Shown here piece after piece: positions 26,281-37,775 of a DNA stretch of 64,000 bases. This DNA is from Poronia punctata (lineage: Eukaryota; Ascomycota; Sordariomycetes; Xylariales; Xylariaceae), in assembly GCA_022579005.1 (NCBI GenBank), contig MU401536.1:1-64000 (forward strand). The letters run 5' to 3'. Each line of letters starts with the position of its first letter. The first letter of the stretch is position 1. The notes under the pieces were generated by a model. It saw only the letters and a list, made by a program, of their open reading frames with translations. It ran no database searches and had not been told where the DNA came from. Position numbers and translations under genes: made by a program.

Positions 26281-27366
26281 TTACGTGGGAGTCTTCGCCG
26301 CACATCCGTCCCCAGCGACTTTGCCCGTCCTTTCAACTCCTTGGAAGAGGAAGAAATCGGCTGAGGGCGCCGTCGTCAACTTGGTCGGTCCTCCCCCCCA
26401 AGTAACTGACCAGCCGCCGCCTTCGGCTTTCTTTTCCATGACCGGCGTCATTTGCCAGATGCGGTTGTAGATCCGTCGAACCTGTGGTAGAGCGATTCTC
26501 TTAAGGCCGATAGCCCGGCCGTGTCCCCGAGGGTCCTGGTCCTCTTGACCTGTGAGGCTCTTCATCTTGCGGCTACTTCCTGCTTCCAACACCCGAGAGG
26601 GGTACAACGCATGTTGTGACCAATCCCACTCATCGCTTTGCGCCTCTGGGCGTCCGTCTTCCTCAGCGAGACGCGCGACGGGCCGCCTCGGGGGAATTCG
26701 GAGCGCCTTGTGACGCGAGTCCTCCTGCACCACAGATTGTAGTTCCAACCATTCGGACTTCGGCACGGGGGGCATCAGACTGTCGAGGATGGGGGCAAAG
26801 AACCGCTTCAGCCTGTTCCTAGCTAATCGTGGGCCAGGTCCCTGTTTGAAGCAATTTTTCGTGGCCAGGACCCGTTTGGGGTCAAGAGCTCTGGTCGTCT
26901 CTCTAGGCCAATAGTGTTTTTGGGCTTTGACCTGGGATTGAGCGAGAACCAAAAGTTTATCGACATCCCAGTCTTCGAGCCAGTCGTGCTCCTTTACAGG
27001 CTTCGTCCCATAGAGAGGACGTGCTTGCGCTTGTGCTTCCAGCTCGTCGGTATTGGCGGCCGGCGGCCTCTTGAGGTACTCTGCGACCAAGTGCCGTCTT
27101 CGCTTACCCAGACGACCAGTGGCCATGAGGCAGAGGCGCTCGAGTCGTGCGAAATGGCCGGCGTTGACCGAGCGGAGATATCGAAGCCCCGCATGTGCCC
27201 GCTTTACGTACTTCGCCGGCTCGGCCTCATGGCGACGCTTCTGAAATGAATTTTCGATTCGATGGGCGACAAAAGTGCGGCAGATAGGCGGGAGGTACGT
27301 GGTCTCTCGGAGTAGGTGACGGTACAGGTGTATGGGCGTCACCGGATGGGGTATCTGAAGAGGCAT
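26281..27366 (-). CDS. LYR-motif protein, Cup1-like, 361 aa
   Basis: A single-exon gene. Starting at 27366, the LYR tripeptide lies at residues 14-16 in LYRHLLRETTYLPP, the form seen in fungal Cup1-like LYR proteins. The rest is very basic and rich in Arg/Lys/Pro, with no membrane segment. LYR proteins usually act in mitochondria with the acyl carrier protein in Fe-S cluster or complex assembly, so a mitochondrial role is likely but inferred. The open frame extends 39 codons further upstream to 27483; I prefer the internal Met (MPLQIPHPVTPIHLYR) because the family usually starts just before the LYR. Convergent with the acetyltransferase and divergent from mbp1. Confidence 0.82.
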   Translation of the reverse strand: MPLQIPHPVTPIHLYRHLLRETTYLPPICRTFVAHRIENSFQKRRHEAEPAKYVKRAHAGLRYLRSVNAGHFARLERLCLMATGRLGKRRRHLVAEYLKRPPAANTDELEAQAQARPLYGTKPVKEHDWLEDWDVDKLLVLAQSQVKAQKHYWPRETTRALDPKRVLATKNCFKQGPGPRLARNRLKRFFAPILDSLMPPVPKSEWLELQSVVQEDSRHKALRIPPRRPVARLAEEDGRPEAQSDEWDWSQHALYPSRVLEAGSSRKMKSLTGQEDQDPRGHGRAIGLKRIALPQVRRIYNRIWQMTPVMEKKAEGGGWSVTWGGGPTKLTTAPSADFFLFQGVERTGKVAGDGCAAKTPT

Positions 27367-29042
27367 ATCAATGACATCTGCTATCTCCTGGCTAGGCGTT
27401 TTGTAGTGGGCATGCTGCTCAGGATGCCGAAGGGCAAGAACTCTGACGTTACAGAATTGCAAAGTTGAAACGGCCAAAAACACACGGTATTGCGATTACT
27501 ATTTTAATCAGGTAGCTTAACCCACATCGATTACATTAGGTATAGTAAGTCGCTACAGTTAGGTACCTACTCGTACATTCCTATCCTTGAGCGCATTTAC
27601 GTCTTCTTATACAGATAAACGAAAAGTGAGATTAATTGTACCATATGTGGATGAAGATAAGATGGCGCGTCAAGAACAATCTGAACTAAAAAGGAGTAAA
27701 TATATAATCATAATATATTATAAGTTGAAGGGGGTCGTTCTCCTACCATTCGGTGTACCTAACCTAGTGACTTTGTCACGCCAGTAGCGATAATGTACTA
27801 GTACAAAGATTATAAAAGTCATCTGTATACTCATAGGCAAAAGCTATATATAATTCAAGTACTATATACACCAGGGTACCTGTGAATAGGTATATACAGG
27901 TCCATCTCCTCTTGTTTGCATTATTAGGTGGACTCTTGCTGAGTGACCTTGGTTATGTACCTACCTACATTACAGACTATCAAAGACTCCCTGTACAATC
28001 AATACCTTTTCTTCCTTACAAACCACAAATGGTTTTTTTCAAGTCCAAACCGTGAACCAAACGCGTCAGTTTACGCGCGCACCCACACGAAATTGACACG
28101 TCTTTGCCCTTGCGCCCAGCCAAAAACTAATCCCAATCGTCATTCCTTAATTGATTTCTTGGTGCCAAGGACCAACGTAACTCAAAGGTACAGATTCTTG
28201 CACCTTGTCCTCCACTCATTTGAGCAGTTGTTGGAGGCTTTTTATCGCGGCCTCTTTTAGCGCCTCGGAACTGTCCAGACTCCAGTATTGTCCACGTTCC
28301 TACAGATAGCACCTGCACACCAACAGGCTGCCCCCTCCTCCCTTTCCCGTCATTAGGTTTGCGCGCCAGAGTTGTCGTGCTATCTCTGTATGAGTACCTA
28401 CTTTACCTATACGATCCTTAAACTTAAAAAGATCGTTTTCTATACAGCCCTGCCCTTTGAATTCTGAGTCGCCTGACTGTCTATTAGTTCAAGTGTACGC
28501 TATTTGTCTTGGGCCATCTCGTTTATCCAGTATCATCCATGTAGCGAAATACTCAGGTACATTGTGCTTTTTTCCTATTTTCTGTTTCCCAACCCGAGAC
28601 ATCGAACCACATACCATTTGTCCACAACCCGATCGGCAAGACATCGACTCTGTTTTCGCGATTCGTTTTTTTCACTAACTTTGTATACCATGTCCAGAAG
28701 TCGCCCGTGACTTTACTGGTGTATGCCTCCGTTTACGACCACATCTCCTGTATCGCTATATGTCAATTGCATAGTCCGACCAATTTCGTGTCTCCCAAAT
28801 CACCGGTTTCGCCTGAATGCGCCTATGCGCCCGGGCCCAGCAGTTACCAAAGATTAATATCATACGCCCCGGACATCACCGCCGCATAACGATCCAAGTT
28901 GCTGTGCTTGTGCGAAGTCTTCCCAGGCCTGACACCCCTTCCAGGAATATCGAAGGACATCACGCGCTCAACGACGATTTCTAGGTTTGGTATTCTGGGA
29001 AACTTGTCGAGCTGAATCGATAAATATATATACGAAACGTCA
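27367..29042. promoter_or_regulatory. 1.7-kb divergent intergenic region, LYR gene / mbp1
   Basis: No gene seen. It contains pyrimidine-rich tracts near 28560-28700, typical of strong fungal promoters or long leaders. It also holds TAGGTACCTA overlapping TACTCGTAC at 27560-27576, and an ACGCGT box at 28061-28066. Several short upstream open frames precede the mbp1 start, so a long 5' leader is possible. Confidence 0.5.
28061..28066. promoter_or_regulatory. ACGCGT (MluI cell-cycle box-like) upstream of mbp1
   Basis: ACGCGT is the core site bound by Mbp1-type APSES factors. This copy lies about 980 bp upstream of the mbp1 start. The hexamer occurs about nine times in the unmutated sequence of this window, near chance level, so function is speculative. 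Confidence 0.25.
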
Positions 29043-31824
29043 ATGGCCTCGACCGTTGTCAGGGCCCGTCAACAACCAAGTGCGAACCCCGATCCCACGA
29101 CATCAACATCCAAGCCTCCTCTTGTCGGAGGCATTGCGCCCTCTTCGTCTTCCCGTCCGGCCTCGTCGAGCGCCCATCAGAGATCCTTCTCTTCAGTACC
29201 TCCGCCAAACCTCGCCCTGGCAGGTCGTAGCGCCAGCTTTGATGTTGGCCGAGATTTAGCCATGTCCCAACCACAGTCCCAGTCCCAGTCATCTTCACAA
29301 CAATCCTTCAGCATGAGCCAGCCTCAGTCCCAGTCCCAGTTTTCCCGGCACCAGCTTCCCGACTATCCCAAGCGGACCGGTCCGGACCCGTTTCAAGTTA
29401 TATATTCGGTTAGTTCGTTACAAGCGTCGGCTTCTGCGTAGCCTTTGTGCTATTTTCGTCGCCACAGCTATTAATTCGTGCCACAGGCTGTTTATTCCGG
29501 TGTCGAGGTATACGAGATGGAAGTCAACGGTGTTATTGTCATGCGACGCCGAAGCGATAGCTGGCTTAATGCCACGCAAATCCTCAAAGTGGCGCGCATA
29601 GACAAGGGAAAGCGCACCAAGATCTTGGAAAAGGAAATCCAGACGGGCGAACATGAAAAGGTCCAAGGCGGATATGGAAAGTACCAGGGCACGTGGATCC
29701 GATTCGAGCGAGGTGTAGAGGTGTGCAAGCAGTACCATGTGGAGGATCTTTTACGTCCTCTTCTGACCTACGACATGGGGCAAGACGGCGGCGTTGCGGG
29801 CAGTGGAAATGATTTGAACACCCCCACGAAAGAGCAGGCCATGGCTGCACAGAGGAAGCGCATGTTTAATGCCAGCAACGAGGCCCGCCCGAATGGCTTG
29901 TCTGGTACATTTTTCAAAAACATATCGAGCACGGCATCTAACGCTGTGGCCGCCATCAGCAAAGCCAGGTTCGACTCGCCCGGTCCGCGAAACCGCAATG
30001 GCCCAACGAGGCCGCCCAGTTTCAGTCGTCAACCATCCATGCAGAATATAGACGAATTCCCGCCTAATTCACAACAAAGTTTCACGTCAGACTACGGTCA
30101 AAATGTGGACATGGCCTTTTCCACACAGAATAGCAATGTCATGAATGGTGACGAGCCGCCACGGAAACGTCAACGAATCAACACTCCGAGCGAAAGCTTC
30201 GGCTACGGGTCCCAATCCATGGACATGTACCCGAGTAACTATCCGGGATCCCCAACGGAACCTAACGAGTCTTTCATGTATTCGCAGGCCGGCATACAGA
30301 TGCATGATCCCGACGCAAACTACCTACCTCCGCTGCCCTTCGATCACTCGCCCGAAGCCGAGCGCAAGCGAAGTCTGCTCATGGGTCTGTTCATGGATGG
30401 TGGGACGGCCGACATGGATCATGTGCCGATCGATGCACTACAGTCGCTGAATCCCACAGATCTAGATTCACCAATCGATACATCAAGCAATACTTCGTTA
30501 CATTGGGCCGCGACACTAGCGCGGATGCCTTTATTACGTGCCCTCATCTCCGCAGGGGCCAATCCGTGCAGGGTAAATGCCTCTGGCGAGACGGCGTTGA
30601 TGCGGGCTTCGGCTGTCACCAATAATTCAGACCAAGTTTCCTTCCCCGAGCTTTTGGATGTATTAGGCCACACAATCGAAATTCGGGATAACCGAGGGCG
30701 CACGGTCCTGCATCACATCGCCTTATCCAGCGCGGTCAAAGGCCGCAACCATTCAAGTAGGTATTACCTGGAAAGCCTGCTCGAATGGGTGGTTCGGCAG
30801 GGAAGCGGAAGCCTTCCCAACAGCCAGCCAACGGCGGCCAACGGCGGGTCCGCGCCGGCACCGAAGATGGGTATTGGACGGTTCATGAGCGAGATTGTCA
30901 ACGCCCAAGACAAGTCGGGGGATACAGCCCTCAGTATTGCCTCCCGTGTGGGAAATAGAAGCATCACATCACAGCTTCTCGAGGTTGGGGCCGACCCGAC
31001 GATTCCCAATGCGGCCGGGCTACGGCCTTCCGACTTTGGTGTAGGTGTCGAGGGCGGGGAGAATGGGCAAAACGGTGATGCAGTCGATGGCACGGCGGTA
31101 AAAGCCGTCGGGCCCGGCAATATGAGCCGTGAGAGCAGCGACGATATCATTAGTTGTAAGTCCCTCAGCTTAGTCTGTAGGTCCTTGATATGTAGTTACT
31201 GACTCGGTTGCAGCCATCACACATCTCCTTAACCAGACGTCGAGCAGTTTCCAAGCCGAAGTGAAGAAGAAGCAAGAGGATCTCGATGCGCTACATGCCT
31301 CATTACGATCCACGTCGACGCAGCTCAGCGATGAGCGGAAGACGTTGGAGCGGCTGCAAACAGCTGCCAAATCCCAATTATTAACTCGTCAAACGATATC
31401 CAACCTCACACGGGGGCGCGAGGAAGAGCAGAAGCGTCTCGCCAAGATAGAACAAAGCCAAGGACCCCTAGATGCCAGCGATATGCTATGGGAAACACAA
31501 TTGCAGTCTCTCCCCGCGCTCGATGGCGAAGGGGGTCATGTGGACGACGGCTCGATTCCCAGTGCTACAGTGCTACGAGCACGAATACAGGCGCTCCGGA
31601 ACCGAACCGACTTGACAAGGACTGGTGTTGCCTCTCTCAAGAGTCGCAGTAAGGAGATCGAGATCAAATATCGCAAAGTGGTAGCTTTGTGCACTGGGAT
31701 CTCGGAGGAAGAGGTTGATCTAGTCTTAGACAGCCTCGTGAGAGCAGTGGAAAGTGAAAAGGGCGAACTAGAAGTTGCTCGGGTCCGGAGGTTTCTAGGT
31801 GGTGTTGACACTGTGGGACATTAA
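29043..31824 (+). CDS. APSES-ankyrin transcription factor, MBF DNA-binding subunit Mbp1-like, 881 aa
   Basis: The DNA-binding subunit of the MBF-type complex driving G1/S gene expression, nuclear by family. Exons: 29043-29408, 29487-31155 and 31214-31824; phases 0 and 1 close to 882 codons. The N-terminus (residues 1-120) is low-complexity, Ser/Gln/Pro-rich with QSQSQ runs. The APSES/KilA-N domain spans about 123-220 (VYSGVEVYEMEVNGVIVMRR, then SWLNATQILKVA, GGYGKYQGTWI and LLRPLL). A basic PPRKRQR patch near 347 is a likely nuclear signal. Ankyrin-type repeats occur at about 455-540 (TSLHWAATLARMPLLRALI, GADPTIPN) and 590-640. The C-terminal 200 residues are helical and coiled-coil rich, as used for pairing with Swi6. 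The first splice restores the family's YSAVYSGV join. Convergent with fta1. Confidence 0.95.
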
Positions 31825-32408
31825 AATGTTGCCACCCGTCCTACGCGTGAGGTGGAGGGCGTAAAGAGGAGCTGCATTTGCCATTTAGCGACTTTGGATG
31901 CGCTGGACCTTTTTGTATTATGTGTTGCTTCTTCAATCGTTTGTTGGGGTGGTGTTGATCAAGGGGTGCCCCTATATCGCCCGGAATGATGGTCGATTGT
32001 TGGGATGGTTGTATCGATACCTATCTATCACGTTACCGGAGCAAGGTCACTTAGGATATGCGCTGCGCACCCACCAAGCACCCAGAGTCTGGCTCGTTGT
32101 GGACTATGAAATACGAGTAGGTGCAAAATTGTCATGCATTCGGTCTATTTTGGTTGAAATCGGGGATTATCCATGCCAAGTTTTCGTCAACAGGACGATT
32201 AGTATATATTAACTCCAATAGATAAGCCTGAAAAAGGGTATCATTCGCAGCCTCGAATTTGAAACAAGTCATAAGCATGTGATTCATCTCCCGCCAGTTA
32301 ACCTATTCCATTGCGTCCCATCCCGTCCCATCTCGTCCGTCCGTTGCATTCCAAACCACCCGTCCCATGGCGTGATAAAAAACAAGAAGCGTAAAAACCC
32401 CTAGCCGT
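31825..32408. other. Convergent 3' region between mbp1 and fta1; no gene seen
   Basis: About 580 bp shared by two 3' ends. It contains a TACGAGTA copy at 32112-32119 and a run of CCCGTCCCATC-type units at about 32315-32370. The 104-codon frame here is AT-biased and has no domain. Confidence 0.5.
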
Positions 32409-33875
32409 TCAAGGGCCCGTCGTTTTATCACCGGCTACCAGACCTGCTAAGTGCAAGGCGCCGTGACTCCATGACTTCCCCTGCGCTCTGCGCACCAAGT
32501 CGCGCATGAACGTCTCAATAGCGGCATAGCGAGCGTCACCTCGGTCTAGGCCTTTATCGCGGGACGCGACGGCGAATAACTTGATCCGTCCGTCTGAGAG
32601 AGCAAAGGCGTCGCAGACAACACGCATAACGCGCACGCCGGGGTGGAATAGGTCGAGGGCCAGGTGATGATCGAGATACAGAGCTAATGCCTCTGCGAAT
32701 GGCTGTTTGGTGTTGGCGTCAGGGCCGGTCCTCCCATTTTCTGTGTGGTTGTTCTGAGGATCGTCTCGCCAGCCCCATCCCTCTTCATCGTTCGCACCGG
32801 CAAGCTTTCGGCGCCTTTTTATGTCTATTGGAAGATTTTGTCTCGATCCCTTTTCCACGCCAGCACGAAGAAAACGCCGTACATCTTCTGCGGGGACAAC
32901 GATATCAATGGTCTTCAGACCTAGCTGAGGGGACGGGTCGGGGCCGCTGCGCGAAGAGCCCGCTTCATACGTCACGTTTCCCTGATCCTCTGGTGGCTGA
33001 ATGTGGAAGCCTAATGTGAGGGCTAGGTCCCTGTCTAGGGTATTTCCCTCGGCGACACCACTATGCTCTATCCAGCGCTCTAAGCTGCCGACGAGCGTCC
33101 GCGTACCGAGATGTAAGGGGCTTATGCGACAGTCGAAGGAACTCGATAGGAAGTCGACGAGGGTGGCTTTCAAGGGCGCGGGCATGCGTGTGAGTAAGAG
33201 AGGGAAGTGTTCGAAAGAACCATTCCCACTTTCATCCCCATCCCCATCTTGGAAAGTGACGCTTTTGCCATTCCATAAAGGTCCGCGTTGTATCCGCGAC
33301 TCCTCCCCCTCTTCGTCCTCGAACGATGGGAGCAGTAGCGCACTAAAAGAAGCATATTCGTAATCGAGTTCAAGCTGTAAAAGTCTCTGCGGTCCCCGCC
33401 TCCTCGGTCTCTTATTCCGCGTCCCGTTCCCTGTCTCTCTCTCCTCCCCGGCTAGTGTGGGAAGGATAAGACCGATATCGCGTTCCCGCCATTCAACCCT
33501 CTCCAGCGCACCGGCGCTCCCCAATGTATAATCGCTTTCGAGTCCGATTTGCACTCCACGCACCACATCGCCGACAAGGGTGTCGCGTAGACGTCGGGAG
33601 AGGAGTTCCAGCCCTGTTGGTGTGAGGGCTTGTCGGCCGATGTAAAGTGGAGAGACGCGGAACGCGGAGAATGTAGTGTTGAAGAATCGGATTTTTTCTT
33701 CTTCTTCTTCTTCTATCAGCTCCTCTTCTTCCTCTTCTTCTTCGTCATTTTGGTTTTCGTCCTCCACCTCCGGTTCGGCATTGCGTGGGCTTTCGTTCGC
33801 AGAGACATCTGCTTCGTCTTCAACTACGGTGCGAGTCCGGCTAGCTGCCGGCCGTCCTCGTTTCGTGGGCGGCAT
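32409..33875 (-). CDS. Kinetochore Sim4/COMA-type complex subunit Fta1 (CENP-L), 488 aa
   Basis: A component of the inner (CCAN) kinetochore that links centromeric chromatin to the outer kinetochore, by family. Single exon. The N-tail is basic (MPPTKRGRP...) and then strongly acidic (long Glu runs at about 45-62). The conserved block FFNTTFSAFRVSPLYIG with LELLSRRLRDTLVGDVVRG is the hallmark of fungal Fta1. The C-terminal part contains conserved hydrophobic strands around FAEALALYLDHHLALDLFHPG and a final helical region. The frame can be extended 26 codons upstream to 33953, but the Met at 33875 gives the usual MPP start. Convergent with mbp1; its promoter faces the transposon island. Confidence 0.88.
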   Translation of the reverse strand: MPPTKRGRPAASRTRTVVEDEADVSANESPRNAEPEVEDENQNDEEEEEEEELIEEEEEEKIRFFNTTFSAFRVSPLYIGRQALTPTGLELLSRRLRDTLVGDVVRGVQIGLESDYTLGSAGALERVEWRERDIGLILPTLAGEERETGNGTRNKRPRRRGPQRLLQLELDYEYASFSALLLPSFEDEEGEESRIQRGPLWNGKSVTFQDGDGDESGNGSFEHFPLLLTRMPAPLKATLVDFLSSSFDCRISPLHLGTRTLVGSLERWIEHSGVAEGNTLDRDLALTLGFHIQPPEDQGNVTYEAGSSRSGPDPSPQLGLKTIDIVVPAEDVRRFLRAGVEKGSRQNLPIDIKRRRKLAGANDEEGWGWRDDPQNNHTENGRTGPDANTKQPFAEALALYLDHHLALDLFHPGVRVMRVVCDAFALSDGRIKLFAVASRDKGLDRGDARYAAIETFMRDLVRRAQGKSWSHGALHLAGLVAGDKTTGP

Positions 33876-34306
33876 TGAATTGACCTTTTTTTTCGTTTTA
33901 GCTGTAGTATAAAAGATCATGCGTACATTTTCATCGATAGTATAATCAGACAAGACAGTTGACTAGGTAGGTAGGGCCTGTGTTGGACTTTCAAAATACA
34001 AGTTACGTCAATAGTAATAATACGCGTCGGTCTGTACTGCCGTTATGCTCCCAGACGCGTAAAGTTGTTCCTTGGCAACCGCGTTTAACAGTACCCCACT
34101 ATCGTACAAGTACACGAGTGCTGGGAGAGAGTCAAAGCCACCTTTACAAGCCACACAGCTTTGAGCCTTTCTCTTCTTCTTTCCGATCCTTTGCTTGTTC
34201 TTCGGACCTTGAGGTTATAGACATGATCGAAGTTCCCTCTAACTGCATAGACATAGGTACGCGAGTTTCTAAAAAGCTATAGGTAAATATACTCGTACTT
34301 ACTTTG
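33876..34306. promoter_or_regulatory. fta1 promoter region, ending at the outer LTR
   Basis: About 430 bp of ordinary, unmutated sequence between the fta1 start and the retrotransposon. It carries two ACGCGT hexamers at 34022-34027 and 34055-34060, i.e. roughly 147 and 180 bp upstream of the start, and TACTCGTAC at 34290-34298. Confidence 0.45.
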
Positions 34307-34565
34307 TGTGCTTCTGGTCCTACGGTGCTAACGTAGTTTAACGTACTAATTAAAGTACGTAAACTTGTATTAACTAGTATAGAAGACTTATTAATATATT
34401 ATATACTAAGTAAAATTAAAAAAAAAGTATTTAAAGGTTTAAAATATATAAAATGTAAGTAAATACTATACTTAGTACTTATTTTTAATTATTTTATATT
34501 GTTTTTTATATATTAGTACTTTTATTTTATATAGTTTACTTATTTTTATAACTAGCAAATTTATA
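34307..34565 (-). repeat. LTR of outer element, left copy
   Basis: Aligns over its whole length with 47987-48244. The first 80 or so bases, facing unique DNA, keep more G and C than the inner part, so mutation fades towards the element border. Confidence 0.85.
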
Positions 34566-37359
34566 TTACTTTTTTTGCTAGCATAATTATTTTTAATTAT
34601 GCTTTTATACTTTTTGCTACTAATATAAACTTTATTATTGCTTTAATTATTTTAATTAATTTTAGCTAGCGTTAATAGTTTTTTTTTTTTTACTATAGCA
34701 TTATTTTACTTATATATTATAAGCTTTTTATAAAGTAGCTATTTTTTAAGTATGCTAAAAATAAGTTAATGCTATTATATTTATTAGTTAATATTATATT
34801 TTTTAAACTTTAAAGTTAATATATATTGCTTAAATAGTAACTAATAATTATTTAAAAGCTATTATAAAAAAGTTTAGCTTTATATGCTTATTGCTATACT
34901 TATAGTACTTAATTTTTAATATTATAAATATAAATTAAACCTTTTTTTTTATAAATAAGCTTAAATTTAGTTTTAAAACGCTATTATGCTATTATATTGC
35001 TAGTATACTATTAATACTTTATAATAAAGCGCTAGCTTTTTTTACGCTTTTTGCTTTTTTTTTTTAGTTAGCTTATAAGTATATTTAGTATATTTTATAG
35101 CATTTATACTTTAAAGCAATTTAGTGCTAAATAAAAAAAAATAACTATTATAGCTACTAAGCTTAAGTACTTAATTATATATTTATATTATAAAAGTAAA
35201 TAAAGCAAGTAAGTTATAATACTAGTTTATTATAGCTTTATAAAGTATAATTTTTTAAAAGTCTTTATTAACTTTTTTAACTTTACTATTGCTTTATAAA
35301 TATAGTAGCATTATAAGCTTAAAAATAAACTTGTTAAATTTATGCTATTTTATTAATTTTATACTTATAAAACTAACGCTATTATTATAAATTTATTTTT
35401 TTAAAAATTTAAAAGTATAGCTTATTTTTATTATTAAAGGCTTAATATTAATAAATTTTATATTTAGTATAATTTTTACTTTTACTTATAATATAGCATA
35501 TTTAATATAAATAAATATATTTTAATTACTTATACGTATATAGTTTATTACTTATTTTATAAGCAGCGCTAATAAAATAATTAGCTAAAAGTTAAGCAAT
35601 TAAGTTATTAATAACCTTATAAGTTAATATAAAGCATATTTTATTATAACCTGTTATATAATAAAAACTATTTTAAAATATTAAAAAGCTTTACTTATTT
35701 TATAAGTTAAAACGCTAATACTTAAGTAGCTAAAATACTTATATAATTTATAACTTTTTTATATTAAACTTTTAAATTTTTTAAGTAGTAATACTACTTA
35801 GCTTATAATGCTTATAGTATATAAAAGTTTGCTAAAAACGTATTAAAAGTGCTTTATTTTATAAAAGCGTTTTTTATATACTATAAAGTACTTATAGCTT
35901 TATTTAAAGTTAATATTTTTAAGTAAATTTAAGCTATATTAAATATGTTTAAAAATAGCTTATAAATTAAGTTTATTAAGTTGCTATAATAATATTACTT
36001 TTAGTACTACTTTATTATTAACTATAGCTTTTTTAAGCTTTAATAGCTAGTTAGCTAATATATTTATTTTACTTAGCTTATATATTATTTAAACTTTATA
36101 ATATTTTATAGTATTAAAAAATTAAATTATTTATATAAGTTGCTTTACTTTTATTTAAATAAATATTAATAACTAATAATTTATTTAAATTAATATATTA
36201 CTACTTTTAACTTAGTAACGCTAGTATTATAAGCTAAGCATAATAGTAAAAGGTTTATGTTTTTATATAAAGTATTAAAATTGCGTTTTTATAAGCTTTT
36301 TAAAGTAGTAAGCTATAAAGTATAGTAATAATTTTATATTATATAAATAAAGCTATATTAAGCAAGCTTTAATATATAAGCTATTTAAATTAAAGTTAAT
36401 AATAAATAAAAGTTGCTAATTAAAACTTTAAACTATAAGTATTATAGTAATAGCTATGCAAATTTTATACTACGCTTTTTATACTTTTAGTAATAGTATA
36501 ACTAGTATGTTTTTTAAGCTATTTAAAAAAGTAGTTAAAAGTGCTAAATAATATATAAAGCAATATATAAAGTGCTTAAAATATTTTATAGCGTTTATAA
36601 ACGTTTAAACTTTAATTATAGTTTATAATATTAAATATTTAAGCACTATAAATACTTTAGCTAAATTAGCTTTAATTTTATTAGTAAATATATAAAAGCT
36701 TAAAAAACGCTTTTATAAATAAATATAAAGCATTTTTATATATTAATTATTATTTTATATTTTATAAAGCAAGTAAACATTTTATAGCAGCGTTTATAAA
36801 GTTATTAAATTAAATTTTTTTAAATATAAATATTACTTAAAAAGCTAGCAAATTACTTATAATACTTTTTAAGTATTTTTTAAATTAACGCTTAAAACGT
36901 TATAAATATATTATATAGCTTAAATAATATAATAAGCTACTTATAAATACTAAAAAGTATTATAAATATAGTTTTTTTATAGTTTTTTTTATAAACTTTA
37001 ATATGCTAAAAGCTATTTTTTAAGTTAATAAAAATATATTATTAGTAGCTAGTAGTATGCTAAACTTTATTTTATGCGTTTAAAAGCAAGTATATATACT
37101 TTTTAGTTTATTTATTAACTTTTTAAAAATTGTAATATATATACTATATAACCTTTTTATTATATTTAAAAAAGTTTTTATTTAGTATAATAGCTTTTAA
37201 AAAAAAATTTAAAGTTAAAAATGCTAATAAGTTTTATAAACTTTTATTTTTTTAAATATAAATATTAAAGTAAGCTTTAATAAAGTTATAAAGTATATGT
37301 TTTTATAAAAAGCTATATTTTTATAATAGTAGCTTAATAAATATATTATTATTAGTATT

Positions 37360-37364
37360 AATAT
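37360..37364. repeat. Target-site duplication AATAT, left of nested element
   Basis: Exactly repeated at 44998-45002 directly after the right LTR. A 5-bp duplication is typical of LTR-retrotransposon integration. Confidence 0.85.
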
Positions 37365-37775
37365 TGTTAGTTTCTTTACTAAGAAATAGGGAGTACTTTA
37401 TTTTTTATACGTATAATAAATGTACGTAGCTAAAGACTTTGTTTTTTTATAAAATAAAAAAAATAAAGCAATAAACAATGTACAAAACAAATAATAATAA
37501 ATTTTATTTTTTAAATTAGTTTTATATAATTATTTATGTTTTAAGTTAAAAATTGCAGCTAAAGCATAATTTTTTTTTATATTGTTTTTATGTAAAGCTA
37601 ACTAATTTAATTAAAATTAAAAGGGCTAAGAAAACTTTGCTAGTATTTAAGCTATAAGTTAGCTACTATATAGCTAATAAGTACTTTGTTTACTTAGTTA
37701 AGTTAGCTTAATTTTTATAGCCTTAGCAGCTTAAGCTGCGTTTTTAGCTATAGTATTATTACTAATATTTTAACA
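37365..37775 (-). repeat. LTR of nested element, left copy (411 bp)
   Basis: Collinear with 44587-44997 without gaps. It is more strongly mutated than the right copy near its right end: the right copy keeps GTGCCCTGTCTACTTAG where this one reads GTACTTTGTTTACTTAG. Confidence 0.92.

Noticed and set aside
28061..34060. General enrichment of ACGCGT cell-cycle boxes
   Set aside because: About nine copies in the unmutated DNA, including coding ones, is near chance expectation.
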